The position numbers and the translations under genes are program-made. DNA of 64,000 nucleotides from positions 55,575,183-55,639,182 of the forward strand of contig CM065377.1 of NCBI GenBank assembly GCA_033060915.1, given 5' to 3'. This stretch comes from Euryodendron excelsum. Its lineage: Eukaryota; Streptophyta; Magnoliopsida; Ericales; Pentaphylacaceae. The notes under the pieces were generated by a model, which was not told the DNA's origin, searched no databases, and saw only the letters and a list, made by a program, of their open reading frames with translations. Positions 35,591-47,236 of the stretch are shown piece by piece. How positions within the stretch are numbered: position 1 is the first letter of the stretch; each line of letters opens with the position of its first letter.

Positions 35591-35637
35591 GCGCATGAAG
35601 TCGCGTAATAATTGCTTGGCAACCCCACCTATATGAG

Positions 35638-37002
35638 CGTTGGAAATTTATACTAAAAGATATATTTTGTCTAACGGTTTTAGTATTTATTAATTAATTA
35701 ATTATTTTATTTTTATGAGAATATGCATGAACAATGTTTGTCTTACATTATTTATTTAATGATTGTCTATGTGTTTCTTTTATTCTATATATTAGATGAT
35801 TTAGTATGTAAAGTACGACTTACACACGGAAGATCAAATCATCGGTTCTTATTGAATATAAGCTTATCGTTCACAATTTTAAATAAAACTGGACACACCA
35901 TCAGTAAGACTGTAACACAAGGTTTTAACTCGTTACACTAGTACACTTTGTCTTAACTGTGGGGAACGGTATAGTTCAAACTCGTTACACTAGTACACTT
36001 TGTGTGTATTGAATAGAACCGTGTTGAGATAATTATTTTTATACTGATTATATAAAACAATTAATATCTCATGGTTATTATGAGTGCTTATACTTTTAAT
36101 CCTAATATAATAAATAGACACTTAAATTTAATGTTTACTATTTTGATTCACAGAAGAGTGAAATTCTTTGTGAATCAATAAACTCAGTGAGTTGGACAAT
36201 AACATTACGTGTATGGTGAATATTAATTATTGATGGAATCCATATCTAGGTATAAGGATTGATGATACCCCCTTGAAAAAACTTATAAGTTTTGATTATG
36301 TCAAACCGTACAGGTGAACTATGAATTCGACATATCAAATAAGTTAAGTAAAAGATCTCAAGGAATTAAATAAGTCTATTAAATTTAATTGTCAGTAATT
36401 TAATTTAATAGACGGATATATTTGATCTTAACATCGAGAGATAAATAAGCATTTAATAATATAAATCTCAAAATATAATTTCTAGTATGATATGAAGTGC
36501 AATTATAATTCATTAGTGGTATAAATTATAATTTACGTAAATAGGGATTAATCATGGTTGGTTTAAAAATCTTTATTTACGTAGGAAACCCTAGTCATAG
36601 TAATCCTATGATTCCTGCTGTAATCTCTATATACGCGCACTCTAAGAGAAGCTAGGATTACACTTGCTCATAATTGAGAGATACACATTTTTGCAATAGC
36701 AAAAAACCCTAGCAGCTACAAGTCTACTCTCTCTTGAGTAAGACGTGTATAAGGGATACAGCAAAAGTCCGAAGGTTGAGTTTAACCAGTTGATTCGTGC
36801 ATGTTGTTGTTGCTTACTGTTCAAAATCAAACCAGAGAAATTTTGAAATTCATACTTGCTGCTATTCGGAATCATCAAGTTAGGAAGTTCTCGAAAGTAT
36901 GATTCTAATTATATAAATTAATCTCTACCAATCAAATTAAAATTTTTCGATATTATGCATCTGCACTATAACCGAATAGTGAAAAATTCTGCCGTCCCAA
37001 TA
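35638..37002. mobile_element. Copia-like solo LTR, 1365 bp
   Basis: Flanked by ATGAG on both sides (35633-35637, 37003-37007). It begins CGTTGGAAATTTATACTAAA and ends GCCGTCCCAATA. The expected TGTTGG...CCAACA ends have each suffered one transition. It has a CTCTATATACGCG TATA-like box near 36624-36637 and an internal 25-bp direct repeat (35927-35951 and 35979-36003). No internal region is present, so it is a solo LTR. It separates the decayed unit 4 minus hairpin from P1BS sites at 37020-37048. Confidence 0.75.
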
Positions 37003-37019
37003 ATGAGATCAAAGGTAAC

Positions 37020-37048
37020 GGATATGCCATTTCACATATAGCATATTC
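37020..37048 (-). promoter_or_regulatory. Two P1BS sites now cut off from the unit 4 minus MIR399
   Basis: GGATATGC (37020-37027) and GCATATTC (37041-37048) both fit GNATATNC. Without the 1365-bp solo LTR they would sit about 65-90 bp from the hairpin, the position seen in units 1 and 2. Another match, GGATATCC, is at 37417-37424. Confidence 0.5.
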
Positions 37049-37978
37049 AACGAGAAGAGTGCCTTTTATTGTCTGAAAAGCCTCTCGCTGCGTTATTCCT
37101 TTTATCATATCCGCTTGCAGCGCCAAACAAGAGTACATTTTCCATCATTTGACTATATTACAAGTAAACGATTGGGGACAGATTTTTCTGGTGGGTTTTT
37201 TATATTACATTCATGACATGTTAATATGGATTCTAATGGGTGAAAATCATCAAAAAGAGAATTATTGCACCAGAAATAGAGAATTTTTATTTGTTCATTT
37301 ATTTATATTTTGTATGGGAAGGCAAATCCAAACAACTCAGAAAAAATATTTAGATATGAAAATTAACACCAGAACAAAAGAAAGAAGTATAAGCTCCAAT
37401 GGATGCTGCAAGAGGGGATATCCGGTAGCATGTTCTTAATGTAAATTACCTTTCATTGCACAAAGAATCCAAAAAATGGGCCTAAAAGTTGATTGTAGCT
37501 ACGCGGAAACTTGGGAGTTGGGACAGCATTCATGTCGGTTTCATCTTTTTTGAGACTTATGCATCGTGGGGACTAAGAAACATATCCGTCAACCATGAAA
37601 ATCTGCATTATATTTTGAGTTTTGATCAATGAGATGTATATGCTTTCTGGTTGGTTCAATAAAAATCAGATATGGAATGTCAACTGATAAAGAATATGTA
37701 ATCTCAGCTTGTCCACTACAAATGACTACAAGATTCCGATATAAAGCATTACGCAGCAGTCATCAACTTGTGGAGAAAGGATCACTTAGATATTTGTATA
37801 TAACTTGATATAATAATCTGTAGCCACTAATTTAAGGCCTAGTAGTTACTTGCCTTAACAAGAATTAACCTACAGTGTACAATGAGATAACCCAACAAAG
37901 AGGATTCTAAAGACACAGAGAGTGAGAAAGGTCTTGACAGCAAAAGCGAAAAGAAAGCTCTCTAGGAATTGTGCTGTA

Positions 37979-38017
37979 GCATATCCAATATTTCAAAGTT
38001 CAACCTTTAGCATATCC
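37979..38017 (+). promoter_or_regulatory. Two P1BS sites of the unit 4 plus copy
   Basis: GCATATCC occurs twice, at 37979-37986 and 38010-38017, in a block related to the unit 3 plus promoter. A hAT-like element inserted 34 bp downstream separates them from the remnant hairpin arm. Confidence 0.55.
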
Positions 38018-38050
38018 TAATATAACACCCGAATATCATGAGGTTACAAG

Positions 38051-38574
38051 CAGTGACGAAGTTAGAAAATTCTTTCAAAGAGGACAACATTTATTCACAA
38101 TCGAAATTATTTTTTTTAAAGTGATACTATATAACCAGAATTTTTGTACAAAGTTGTTTATAGAATGATATGATTATTTGTGAACCTTTCATGTTAGAAT
38201 AAAACATCAACTATTTTAGCTCATAATTTTAAAATCGCCACTGTCACATTATTCTGGTGAAGTTTTTTATAAAAAGAAAAATTTGTAAGAATGAATTTTT
38301 ATTATAATCAACAATAAGACACTTGACTTCCATATAACAATATAATGTATATAGGATCTTTGAAGCAAATTAACTATTTAAAAAAATATTAATTAAATTT
38401 TAGAGGGGACAAAATTTTAGCTCTAAAGTAGAATTTGTAAGAACATAGGGGGCATTTATAAATTTTTAGAGGGATAAATTGAAAACAATTTCATAAGTTA
38501 TAGGCAAAATCAAAATTTTTGAAAAATTGAGGGGGGCAGGTGCCCCTTTTGGCCCCTCTATGACTCCGCTCCTA
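38051..38574. mobile_element. hAT-like non-autonomous element, 524 bp
   Basis: Begins CAGTGACGAAGTTAG and ends CTATGACTCCGCTCCTA, imperfect inverted repeats of the CAGTGGCGGAGCCAG type. Flanks are GTTACAAG (38043-38050) and ATTACAAG (38575-38582). It is related by ends to 16216-16893 and has GGGGGGCAGGTGCCCC near its right end. Confidence 0.7.
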
Positions 38575-38632
38575 ATTACAAGCATATCAAAAGCACCACA
38601 AGGTGATAGCAACGCAGATAACAACTTCATCT

Positions 38633-38658
38633 AACAGGGTAGTCATCTCAGGCCAAAA
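38633..38658 (+). pseudogene. Remnant 5' arm of the unit 4 plus MIR399 copy
   Basis: ACAGGGTAGTCATCTCAGGCCA resembles the unit 2 plus 5' arm ACAGGGCAAAATCTCAATTGGC, and the preceding bases (CAACTTCATCTA against CAACTGCATT) also agree. No 3' arm follows. The copy is dead. Confidence 0.4.
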
Positions 38659-38659
38659 A

Positions 38660-39100
38660 TAAAAAAAACACTAAGCACTTTCACTAGCTATGGTCTGCTA
38701 TAAAATTTTTTTTTTTAAATCATTATTATTATTCACTCTTTTTTTCGTTGAATTAATTACATTTAGATGTGCAGCCTTTCTGAGGTCAATTCAAATAGTG
38801 CAGTGCTTGCAGTTGGCATATAAAGATATTAGGAGGACTAACAAGAGGAAATGCAACACTTTCCACCCAAACTGCAAAACATAATGCTGTGGGTTAAGTT
38901 TGATCTATCGCTGTCCTATTTTGACTGTGGTATGATAAAAAGTACATGACTCCCAATGCGAAATAACACTTGGCCATGAAATTGCGAATGTAGCATAAAT
39001 TTTCCCATTAGTATCGTGCTCAAGCATCAAATACTATGAAACTCATTGTTTTAATAATGAAGTATTGTGTTTTTGTTAGCTTTCTTTTGAAATGTAATGA
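38660..39100. other. Intergenic DNA after the MIR399 array
   Basis: Nothing recognised. Confidence 0.5.
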
Positions 39101-39108
39101 ACAGTCTT

Positions 39109-41419
39109 GTTAGATGGCACCATTAATGTGAGTCCCCAATCTCATGATTCTATAATTAGTTTAATTATATATTAGAATTAATTGAATTAATTATTTAATT
39201 ACATGACTAATTTGTATGTAAAATTATGTGAGTGCATGTATGTGTGACATGTATCATTTCATCATTGGTGAGTCATTGGTGAATTAGTTAATGGACTCTT
39301 TGGTAGAAAAGTTAGCTAGATTAACTAGGAGTTGAGAGATGAAAGTTAGGTGAAGGGAAGTTAGCTAGATTGACTAGGAGTTGGAAGAGGAAAGTTAAGT
39401 GAGGAGCTTATTGACTCGACTCCATTCGAATGGAGAAGAGATAGAGAGAGATAAGAGGAAGAAGAGAGGAGAAAGAAAAGAAAGAAAAAGAGGAAGAAGA
39501 GAGAAGAAAGGAGAGAAAGAAGAAGAGGAAAGAAGAGAATTCGAAAGGAATTCAAGGAGAAAAATGTGTCCAACGTGCATTCATTAATTCAGCTAAGATT
39601 CGTCATATTCCTACTTGATCTATTCTATTTCTATGGTTTAGTACATGCTGGTATGTTTAATGCCATGAAAGGAGGTAGAAGAAGATGATAGAAGAGATGG
39701 GTGGTTGGGGGTTTTTATGGTAGAAGCCCAAAGTCTTTATGTTTGTGATGAATTGATTTAGCTAAAAATATTATTTGTGGCTAAATTTTTTAACACATTA
39801 ACTTAGATTTATTATGGTAATTTAGGCTTTGGTTTCATTCAAAAATATTGTAATTTCGAATTATGGTGAAGTTTTGAAGTCGGACTATCTATGCAGAATT
39901 CTGATGCCCAGATCTGCAATCTCTAGCTTGACAAAACATTAGACCAAGTTAGAGTAATCAAAAAATTATGAAATTTTTACTGTATCTATTAGATATGCAG
40001 ATGATAATATGTACCAAATTTTAGATCATTTTGATATTTTTACCTATGTTAAGAATCGCTCAAAGATAGACCATCTACAACTGAATTCTCACTTCTACAG
40101 CACTGCCCTGTTTTTTAAAATACCAAATAAAAACTTAGAATTATTCAAAAAAATATGAAATTTGGTCTAGATACTCTCTGAGATATCTACTTTGTATTCC
40201 CAGAGTTTTGAAAGTTTTTTGTATAGGCTCACGAAGTTGTGTACATGTTTTGGCAGATTAGAAGACTTAATGAATTTTGGTACTTTTCAGCAATTGCATT
40301 ACATTGGGAGCTTAATTGAGATTATCATATGACATTTCTAATACATCATGTCAGTTCTATGACTTGTTTGGGGGTGTATGCATTATGTTCAAGTATTATA
40401 GCGGAATTATATATTAAGGTTTCTAAACTAACACAGTTGTGGTGATAGGAGCTAACGAAGGGCAAGATCCTTCAATGACATCCAAGGAGTGATATTTGTT
40501 GTAGTGTGTGTGTGCGGTGACAAATGGGAATTAAGATAATCTTATTCATATAGAAGTAAATGTATTGTTTGTCTTGTTACGAATGTTGGTGTGGATTGTG
40601 GGAATATAGATAGTCTTGTTCTTATTGAATTGCTTGATGATTATTTATAACATATTATTGATGAGGTTATATACGCAGTGATATTGATGAGGTTATATGT
40701 GAGGTGGCATTTTATACCATTCATATCGTATGCCAATGCATTTCATAGAGGAAGGTTTTGCCGATGTAGGATTGATCTAAAAGATTGTCAATGTGGGCCA
40801 TCATTGATAACGAGTCATCACTCATTGGGCCAACGTTATCTAAACTTGTGCACACTAGTGAGTGATGCATTCATTGCATTGAGGCATTCATGATATATCC
40901 ACACATTAATCATTTATACTTGGATGTGATCATTTACTGCTAGATGTGTATTGTGGGTACTTGTGATCATTCTTTGTGAATTTGATTATCTACTGTGAGC
41001 ACGTTGACTTTTAGCTCACGCCCGTACAGACCTTTTTAATAGGTGAGCTAAGGATGGAGTTCGGTTCACTATAGTCCTGGTCGTCGCCGCGGTGGCATTC
41101 ATATTGGTGTCAGGAGTGTCAAGTCATCGGGGCAAGATTTTGTTGCTTTACTTTCTTGTGGTGTTTTGTATGAGCCATTGGAACTTGGTACTATATAATG
41201 CTTTATGTCACGAATTTGTAATGATGTAAATAACCTATGGTTTACTGTTACTATATGGTACGGTATAGATGCATAATTCTTATACATATATATGTTGAGT
41301 CAATTTGCAGTTTATCTTTTGGTATGTAGTAAGGTGTCGTTCGCAGGCACGATGGCCTGTGTCATCATGCTCTACCTAATGTGACATTAATAATGTTTAA
41401 TTAGGTTGAGAGTGTGACA
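39109..41419 (-). mobile_element. Probable LTR-type repeat in reverse orientation
   Basis: Read on the minus strand it begins TGTCACACTCTCAACC at 41419, similar in style to the solo LTR at 27632, and has the same TGAGCTCACC/CGTGAGCT type block. The left end (TGTTAGATGGCACC at about 39109) is a guess, and I could not match target duplications. A GA-rich tract at 39430-39545 gives the spurious Lys/Arg- and Ser/Phe-rich frames. Confidence 0.35.
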
Positions 41420-41424
41420 ATCAA

Positions 41425-42230
41425 CATCGAATGTTGTTATATATAACATATAACATTTATTTTGATGGGAATAACCAACTAAAGATGTAAGCTTGTGAAT
41501 TAATTATAATTGAATACATTAAACCACTATGTGTTTTACACAGAGAGTACAAGAACAATGGTGGATGCTTCGAACGTACTAATGTCACATTAACACCGAT
41601 CTACTATGGTTATTAACCTAATTATGATTGAAAAATAATGGTAGACAAGTCACAAAAAAGCCTTTATAAGTGCCTGGTGGTAGCCTTGATTTCAGTTTTC
41701 GTTCTCTTCTTCATTTCATTTGGTCCTCCATTGCTTAGCCGTAATAATATTATAGTTTCCATAGATAGAGATAATGAACCTCTCAAGCTACTGTATTGCA
41801 AAACAAACCTAAAAGTCAAGTGCTAAATCTTATTTCCCTGGACAAATAAAAGCAAAACAAAATTGGGTGGAGCTAGCAGTGGTGGTGGTGCCATCAGTTT
41901 TGGAGGTTGTAATGATATTGTTGGGAGAAAGAGCATATACTTTGCCTTCCATGTCAACTATTGGAGCTTCAAGTCTTCAACTAAGAGAAAATATATTGCT
42001 TTCTTGTAAAAGGAGAATGGTGATCTAATGGGGATCTTTTAGATCTGAGTTGTTCGAGAGCTAATTGATGGTAGATCAGAGCTATCGAAGCTGATCAAAG
42101 GTAGATCGGAAGACAATACATTAGTCAACCAATATTCAGTGTTGCTCTATCTCCAAGGATCTCTATCATCTCAGTAAAATGAGTACTAAGCTGGAAACTC
42201 AGCCCAGATGGGCGTAGGGAGATTCAACAC
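41425..42230. other. Non-coding DNA, grading into the LINE 5' region
   Basis: No supported gene. The GCTAGCAGTGGTGGTGGTGCC block near 41871-41891 may be close to the LINE 5' end. The exact start is not visible. Confidence 0.35.
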
Positions 42231-42231
42231 T

Positions 42232-42480
42232 TTTTTTCCTTCTATTCTTCTTCAAACCATGTCTTAATCCTTCAGAATCAGGTTATTTCTCTTCTTTTTA
42301 TTTTATTTTACCACTGTGGTCGGCTTTATTTTGTTTGGACAATCGTTTCCATCCTTCATTTTTTTTCCTTCTATTCTTCTTCAAACCACATCTTAATCCT
42401 TTAGAATCAGCTTATTACTCTTCTTTCCATTCTATTCTATCACTGCGGTTAGCTTCATTTTGGTTGGAAAATCGTTTCCA
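42232..42480 (+). repeat. Two tandem units of about 120 bp in the LINE 5' UTR
   Basis: 42232-42351 and 42360-42480 both run TTTTTTCCTTCTATTCTTCTT, then CAAACCA..TCTTAATCC, GAATCAG, ACTG.GGT.GGCTT.ATTTTG.TTGG and AATCGTTTCCA. The arrangement is like promoter monomers of some LINEs. Confidence 0.75.
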
Positions 42481-42624
42481 CTACCCACTGTTCATTCGTA
42501 CATTTATCATGACCATCTCCTCTGCTTATGTGGGCATTATGCTCTGATCTATCATCTTTATCTTCCTTATCTTATTGTGTGAAATCACATTTGCAACTGC
42601 TTCCATTATGCTACATGTGGTGCC

Positions 42625-44289
42625 ATGGATGATAAGCAAAACCATACCCAGATCTTCACGTTGTTTGTGGATAACTTGCCTTTCAACATATATAATGATA
42701 GGATGAGAAATATATTTTCAAAGTGTGGAAAGGTCTCCGATTGTTTTATACCCAAGAAAATGGGGAAAGCAATGACAAGATTTGGATTTGTGATATTTCA
42801 AAATAGGAAAAAAGCTGATAAAGTAATTTCTATGTACTATGGTGTGTGGTTGCTTAAGAACCAACTAAAAGTAGGATATGCTAGATATGGAGTGGAAAGC
42901 AAGAATATATGGAACAGTTTTGGTTCTGAGCCAAAAACAAAATGGAATTCAGTCGATAACTAAGGAAGCTAGAAGGGATAATCGTACGTACAGAAAGGTT
43001 GTAAAAGGAGCTATGGGGAGCTTTGGGAGTTTTGGGAGGGGAAAAGAGGGAGAACCAGTTGAAGCTGAGAAGGAATTTAATCAGTTTGTGGAAGCAGATT
43101 GTGTTGATGAACAGTGGCTGAGGAGGTGTGCAATTGCTCATGTATATGATCATAATTCTATTTACTTAGTTGAGGAGGCATTGTGGAGAGATGGAGTGAG
43201 AATCATTCGAGTTACACCTTTAGGAGGCTTAAAGGTCTTATTAAAATTTGAATATGAAGGTGATACGAAAGCCATAATGAAAGACGCAAGAGATTGGCTT
43301 GGGTAATGGTTTTCTGCAGTACACAACTGGCCTTTTAGAGAACTTAACCTATCAAGAAAATGCTGGATACAAATAAGAGGAGTTCTATTACACGTATGGG
43401 GTGAAGATATCTTCAGAAAAATTACAATCAGGTGGGGGGATGTCATTGCAGTGGACCCTAAAACAATCTCGAATGAAATACTGGATAAAGGTAAAGTTTT
43501 GATACAAACAAAGACTATGGGGAATAGGCAAATGTGTACAAAACTGAAGGTGGGAAGAGCCACAAAGGGGCGTTAAGAAAGCCATTTTTGTAAATGCAAC
43601 ATTATCGGAGGAAGAAAATCAATGGATTCAGAGCTTAGAAATAGCGATAAGGAAGAGGGAAATGATAGTAACAGAGGAAAGGATGACGAGGAGGAAAATA
43701 ATGACATGGAATCTGAGATGGCACTAATCAGCCAGGTGGAGGCATTAAGACAAGATGAGGTGGACTTCTCGGTAAAGCAAAATGATGGTAACATGAAAAC
43801 TATAAGGGAATCAATTAGCAAGAGGAGCATTCAAGTGAAGATGAGATGGAGCGCTCTATGAAGAAAAAGGATATTAACAATGTATTGATTGCAGAATCAC
43901 CATTAATGTTACAGGTGGGAGTTAGGGAATTAGGGGATGGTAATAATGATGATTTGAATTTATTAAATAAAATTATAGAAACTATGGAAAATGTCTTTGG
44001 TAACAATGAAGAGGTGATTGAAGAACAGCTGAGTTTTATTTTGGAATCTTTACATAAAAAAGGAGGAGGGAAGGTAGGAGAGGATAGCAATGATGTTGGG
44101 TTGCAGGCAATAATTATGGGCACTAGAGATGAAGAGATTAACAGTGATCCAGTGAAGAGCACTATTGAGGCCCAACATGTTCAAAAGATACCAGAGGATG
44201 ATAGAAATGATGTTGGTATTATGAAGATGATAAAGCTGGATGATAATGGCAAATTAATTCAATTAAAGGAAGATCTTTCAAAAAAATGA
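42625..44289 (+). pseudogene. LINE (L1-type) ORF1, frameshifted
   Basis: The first frame (42625-42963) encodes an RNA-recognition motif: 'TLFVDNLPFNIYNDRMRNIFSKCG' with RNP2-like LFVDNLP and RNP1-like RFGFVIF. It then shifts to another frame with 'WLRRCAIAHVYDH', 'TPLGGLKVLLKFE' and, past a stop near 43304, 'WFSAVHNWPF' and 'CWIQIRGVLLHVWGEDIF', the DUF4283-type block of plant LINE ORF1 proteins. A long acidic Glu/Asp-rich tail continues in alternating frames to 44289. Function in the family: RNA binding in the retrotransposition particle. Confidence 0.8.
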
Positions 44290-44656
44290 AGCTATTGGAC
44301 CAAAAAAAAAAATTAAAAGGGTGTCAGATAGTGGTAAGGCAGATGGGAAAGGAGAAATTCAAAAGGGTTCAAGTTCCATAAACAATTCTATAGGGTCTTC
44401 TCTTCCTTCTCAGAACATAAGGAATAAAAATGTAATTTTGTTGAAGCAAATGTAAATGAAATGCATGGAAGAGGCTAAACTTACAATTGATTTGGGAAAG
44501 AAGTTAAGAATTCAATTCAAAAATTGTGAAGAAATGTGTAGAGAAAAGTTAAAGGAAATGGAATGGAATGACTTGGAGAGAGGTCAAAAAAAGGGGTGGG
44601 CCCAACAAAAAAAAGTTTAACAGATAGGTGGTAACTAAGGTGTAAGTATACTGTTT

Positions 44657-45613
44657 AATGAAGATATTGACATGGAATGTAAGAGGTCTTGGGGGTAGAA
44701 TCAAAAGAAGCATGGTTAGAAAATTAGTAAAAGGTAGAGGGATTGAGATGATAATGCTACAGGAAACAAAGTGGGAGGTCTGTGATTGGTGGAAAGCAAA
44801 ATCAATTTAGGGCAATGAGAGTATTGATTAGGAAGTAGTAAATTTAGAAGGTGCTTCAGGGGGTTTGATCTCAATGTGGAAAAAGTTCTTTGAGGTGTCT
44901 GATAAGATCATTGACAAAAGTTTCATTTTTATGGTGGGAAAAATGCAAGGTAACTTTAAATATGTAATGGCGAACGTATATAGTCCTAGCTTGGAGGATG
45001 AATAGAGGTAAGTTTGGAAAAGATTGAAAATTTTAAATGATTTCATCAAGCTTCCAATTTGTGTAGGTAGTGATTTTAATCAAATAATTAGATCATCAGA
45101 AAGGTCTACATGTCCCAGGATTTCAACTAGAATGAGAAGATTCAAGGAATTTGTTGAAGGGATGGGTCTAATTCATTTACCGATACAAGGAAGAAAGTTT
45201 ACCTGGTCAAACATGCAATTTAAGGAGGTTTTAAGCATATTGGACAGATTCTTAATATGTTCTGAATGGAGCAAAAAATTTAAATGTAATCAGTGGGGGT
45301 TGCAAAGGCTTAATTCTGACCATTATGCAATTTTATTATCAGATGAACAAAGGGATTGGGGGCCAAAACCACTATAGATCTTTGACTCTTGATGCCAAAT
45401 GAAGGAGTTTTCCAATCTAGTCAATAAGCATTGGAGTGAATCTGATATTCAAGGGTGGGCAGATTTTGTGGTGTTTAATAAATTACAATTGCTAAAAGCT
45501 AAATAAAGACATGGAAGGCCACAGGTTGTGTTAATTGGAGTGAGAAGATTAATGCTTTGGAAGAGGAGATAAAAAGGCAGGAAGTACAGGGTGAAGATGA
45601 GCAACTTAATGGC
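44657..45613 (+). pseudogene. LINE ORF2, endonuclease part, truncated
   Basis: The ATG at 44657 begins 'MKILTWNVRGLGGRIKRSMV', the apurinic endonuclease start. 'LQETK' follows, then after stops and a frameshift 'VGSDFNQI', 'LIHLPIQGRKFTWSN' and 'LNSDHYAILL', covering the N, E, D-x-N and SDH active-site motifs. The start of the linker is visible, then the LINE is cut at 45613 by an LTR element. The reverse transcriptase is missing from the window. Confidence 0.85.
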
Positions 45614-47236
45614 TGACTCGCTCCGAAAACTACAAAATGGAGTTAGTGCCCCGCAAGAGTACGAGGGTCGCGATGAAGTATAAACCGGAAGATCCAGTAT
45701 CGTTCTCTCCCAAGGGACCTAGCCAAATATAGGCTCTAACACTCAACTCACACCAACTTAACCTAGGATGAAATTGCAATAAAAAAAAGGGAATTGGATC
45801 TAAAATAAAAAGGAAAATAAAAAGACCAAAAATGTTTTGAGTTTTTGATGATGGTTTTGAATTACTAACCTAATAATTAAAGCAATTAACACTAGACAAT
45901 TAAAGTAAAGAAAAGTAAAAATAGAATTAAAGCAAGTACAAGGGAATTGGGCTCAAATAATCCAATCACTCAATTTCATTCAAAAATTCCAACGGGGTTT
46001 ATAAATCAAATCAAACACAACATTTAAATGTATTTAATTTGGAGAATTTAGCTTTGAAAACCGATTATTCTCAAGCAATTGAAATAAGATAATGTCTGAT
46101 GGGGAATCAAAGGTTAATACCATCAATTCAACTTAGTCAATACCAAATTTGTGGTTTGTGCATTGATTAACCAAACATAGTCAATAACCTAGGTTTTCTA
46201 AGGCATCTTCAAACAATTGTTGGGAATGAATTTGCTAGCAATTGTGGAGTATTTGTCTAATCAAGGGTCCCAAATTAATACTAGTGATTTGGGTGATCAA
46301 AATCCCCAAACTTAATCAATAATTCAAGTTTTCTAAAATTCTACATCTAATTACTAGAAATTTGAATTCTAGGAAAATATAACAATTAATTCATGAGATA
46401 CCTCCATTAAATTCCTTGGATTATTTGGGTGATTTTCACATTTAAACCCAATTTAAAAACTAACTAACTAAACTCATAATAAAAGCATGAAAAATGAAAA
46501 TAAAGCATGTAAAGATTTAAGCTAAAATTCACTTAAAAAGTGAAGAGAGTTTGGGTACAAGAACAATATAAGGAGAGAATAGAAGAAAATTACAATACAA
46601 AAATGAAAATTACAAAAATCAAATCTAAACTAATAAATGAAGAACAAATGGAAATCCAACCTTGAATGAAGATCTCCCATAGCCAATATACCGAAAATCT
46701 ACTCCTAACTATCAAAACTATTAGAAACTCTTTACAAAACTCAAAAACTAACTCTAAATCTAGCCAAAAACCAACTCCTCCTTTCTCTCGGCCGCAGCTA
46801 GCACTTTAAGACAAATCTCCGCTCCCCGTCTGAAGTGCGTCCGACGCGCGTCCAAAATCCATCCGGACGCACCGTCCGAACGGTTATTTCACCGTTCGGA
46901 CGGTTGTTTTACCGTCTAAACGGTCCTCGGACGCTCTTCAAACGCAAAAAGATGACTCTGGAATGGCTTCAAATGCAAAAGCATGACTCTGGAGCTCCAC
47001 CGTTCGACGTAGCGTCCGAACGCTATTTCGCCCGTCCGAACGCACTGTCCGAACGCACCGTCCGGACGGTTTTCTGCAATTTTGGCTCTTATTTGCTGTT
47101 TTAACCCCAAAACCTACAAAACACACAAAAATACACAATGAATCAAATATTGAACTAAAACAAGATAATTAATTACAATCTAAATCTAATAATGTGCAAA
47201 TTAATGGCTTATGATTAAACTTTTAGGGTGTAATCA
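45614..47236 (-). repeat. 3' LTR of the minus-strand element
   Basis: 1623 bp. Plus-strand ends TGACTCGCTCC... and ...GGTGTAATCA. It matches 50601-52070 over most of its length. The palindrome cluster is at about 46828-47080. Confidence 0.88.

Noticed and set aside
35645..35652. TATAAATT as promoter of the unit 4 minus MIR399
   Set aside because: It lies inside the copia-like solo LTR that starts at 35638, so it is not the original promoter.
35927..36003. 25-bp direct repeat as a target site duplication
   Set aside because: It is an internal repeat of the copia-like LTR with only 27 bp between copies.
39361..39587. Arg/Glu-rich plus frame and Ser/Phe-rich minus frames
   Set aside because: Product of a GA-rich tract.
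42625..42963. RRM protein as a host RNA-binding gene
   Set aside because: It is followed by a DUF4283-type block, an acidic tail and a LINE endonuclease in the same orientation, so it is LINE ORF1.
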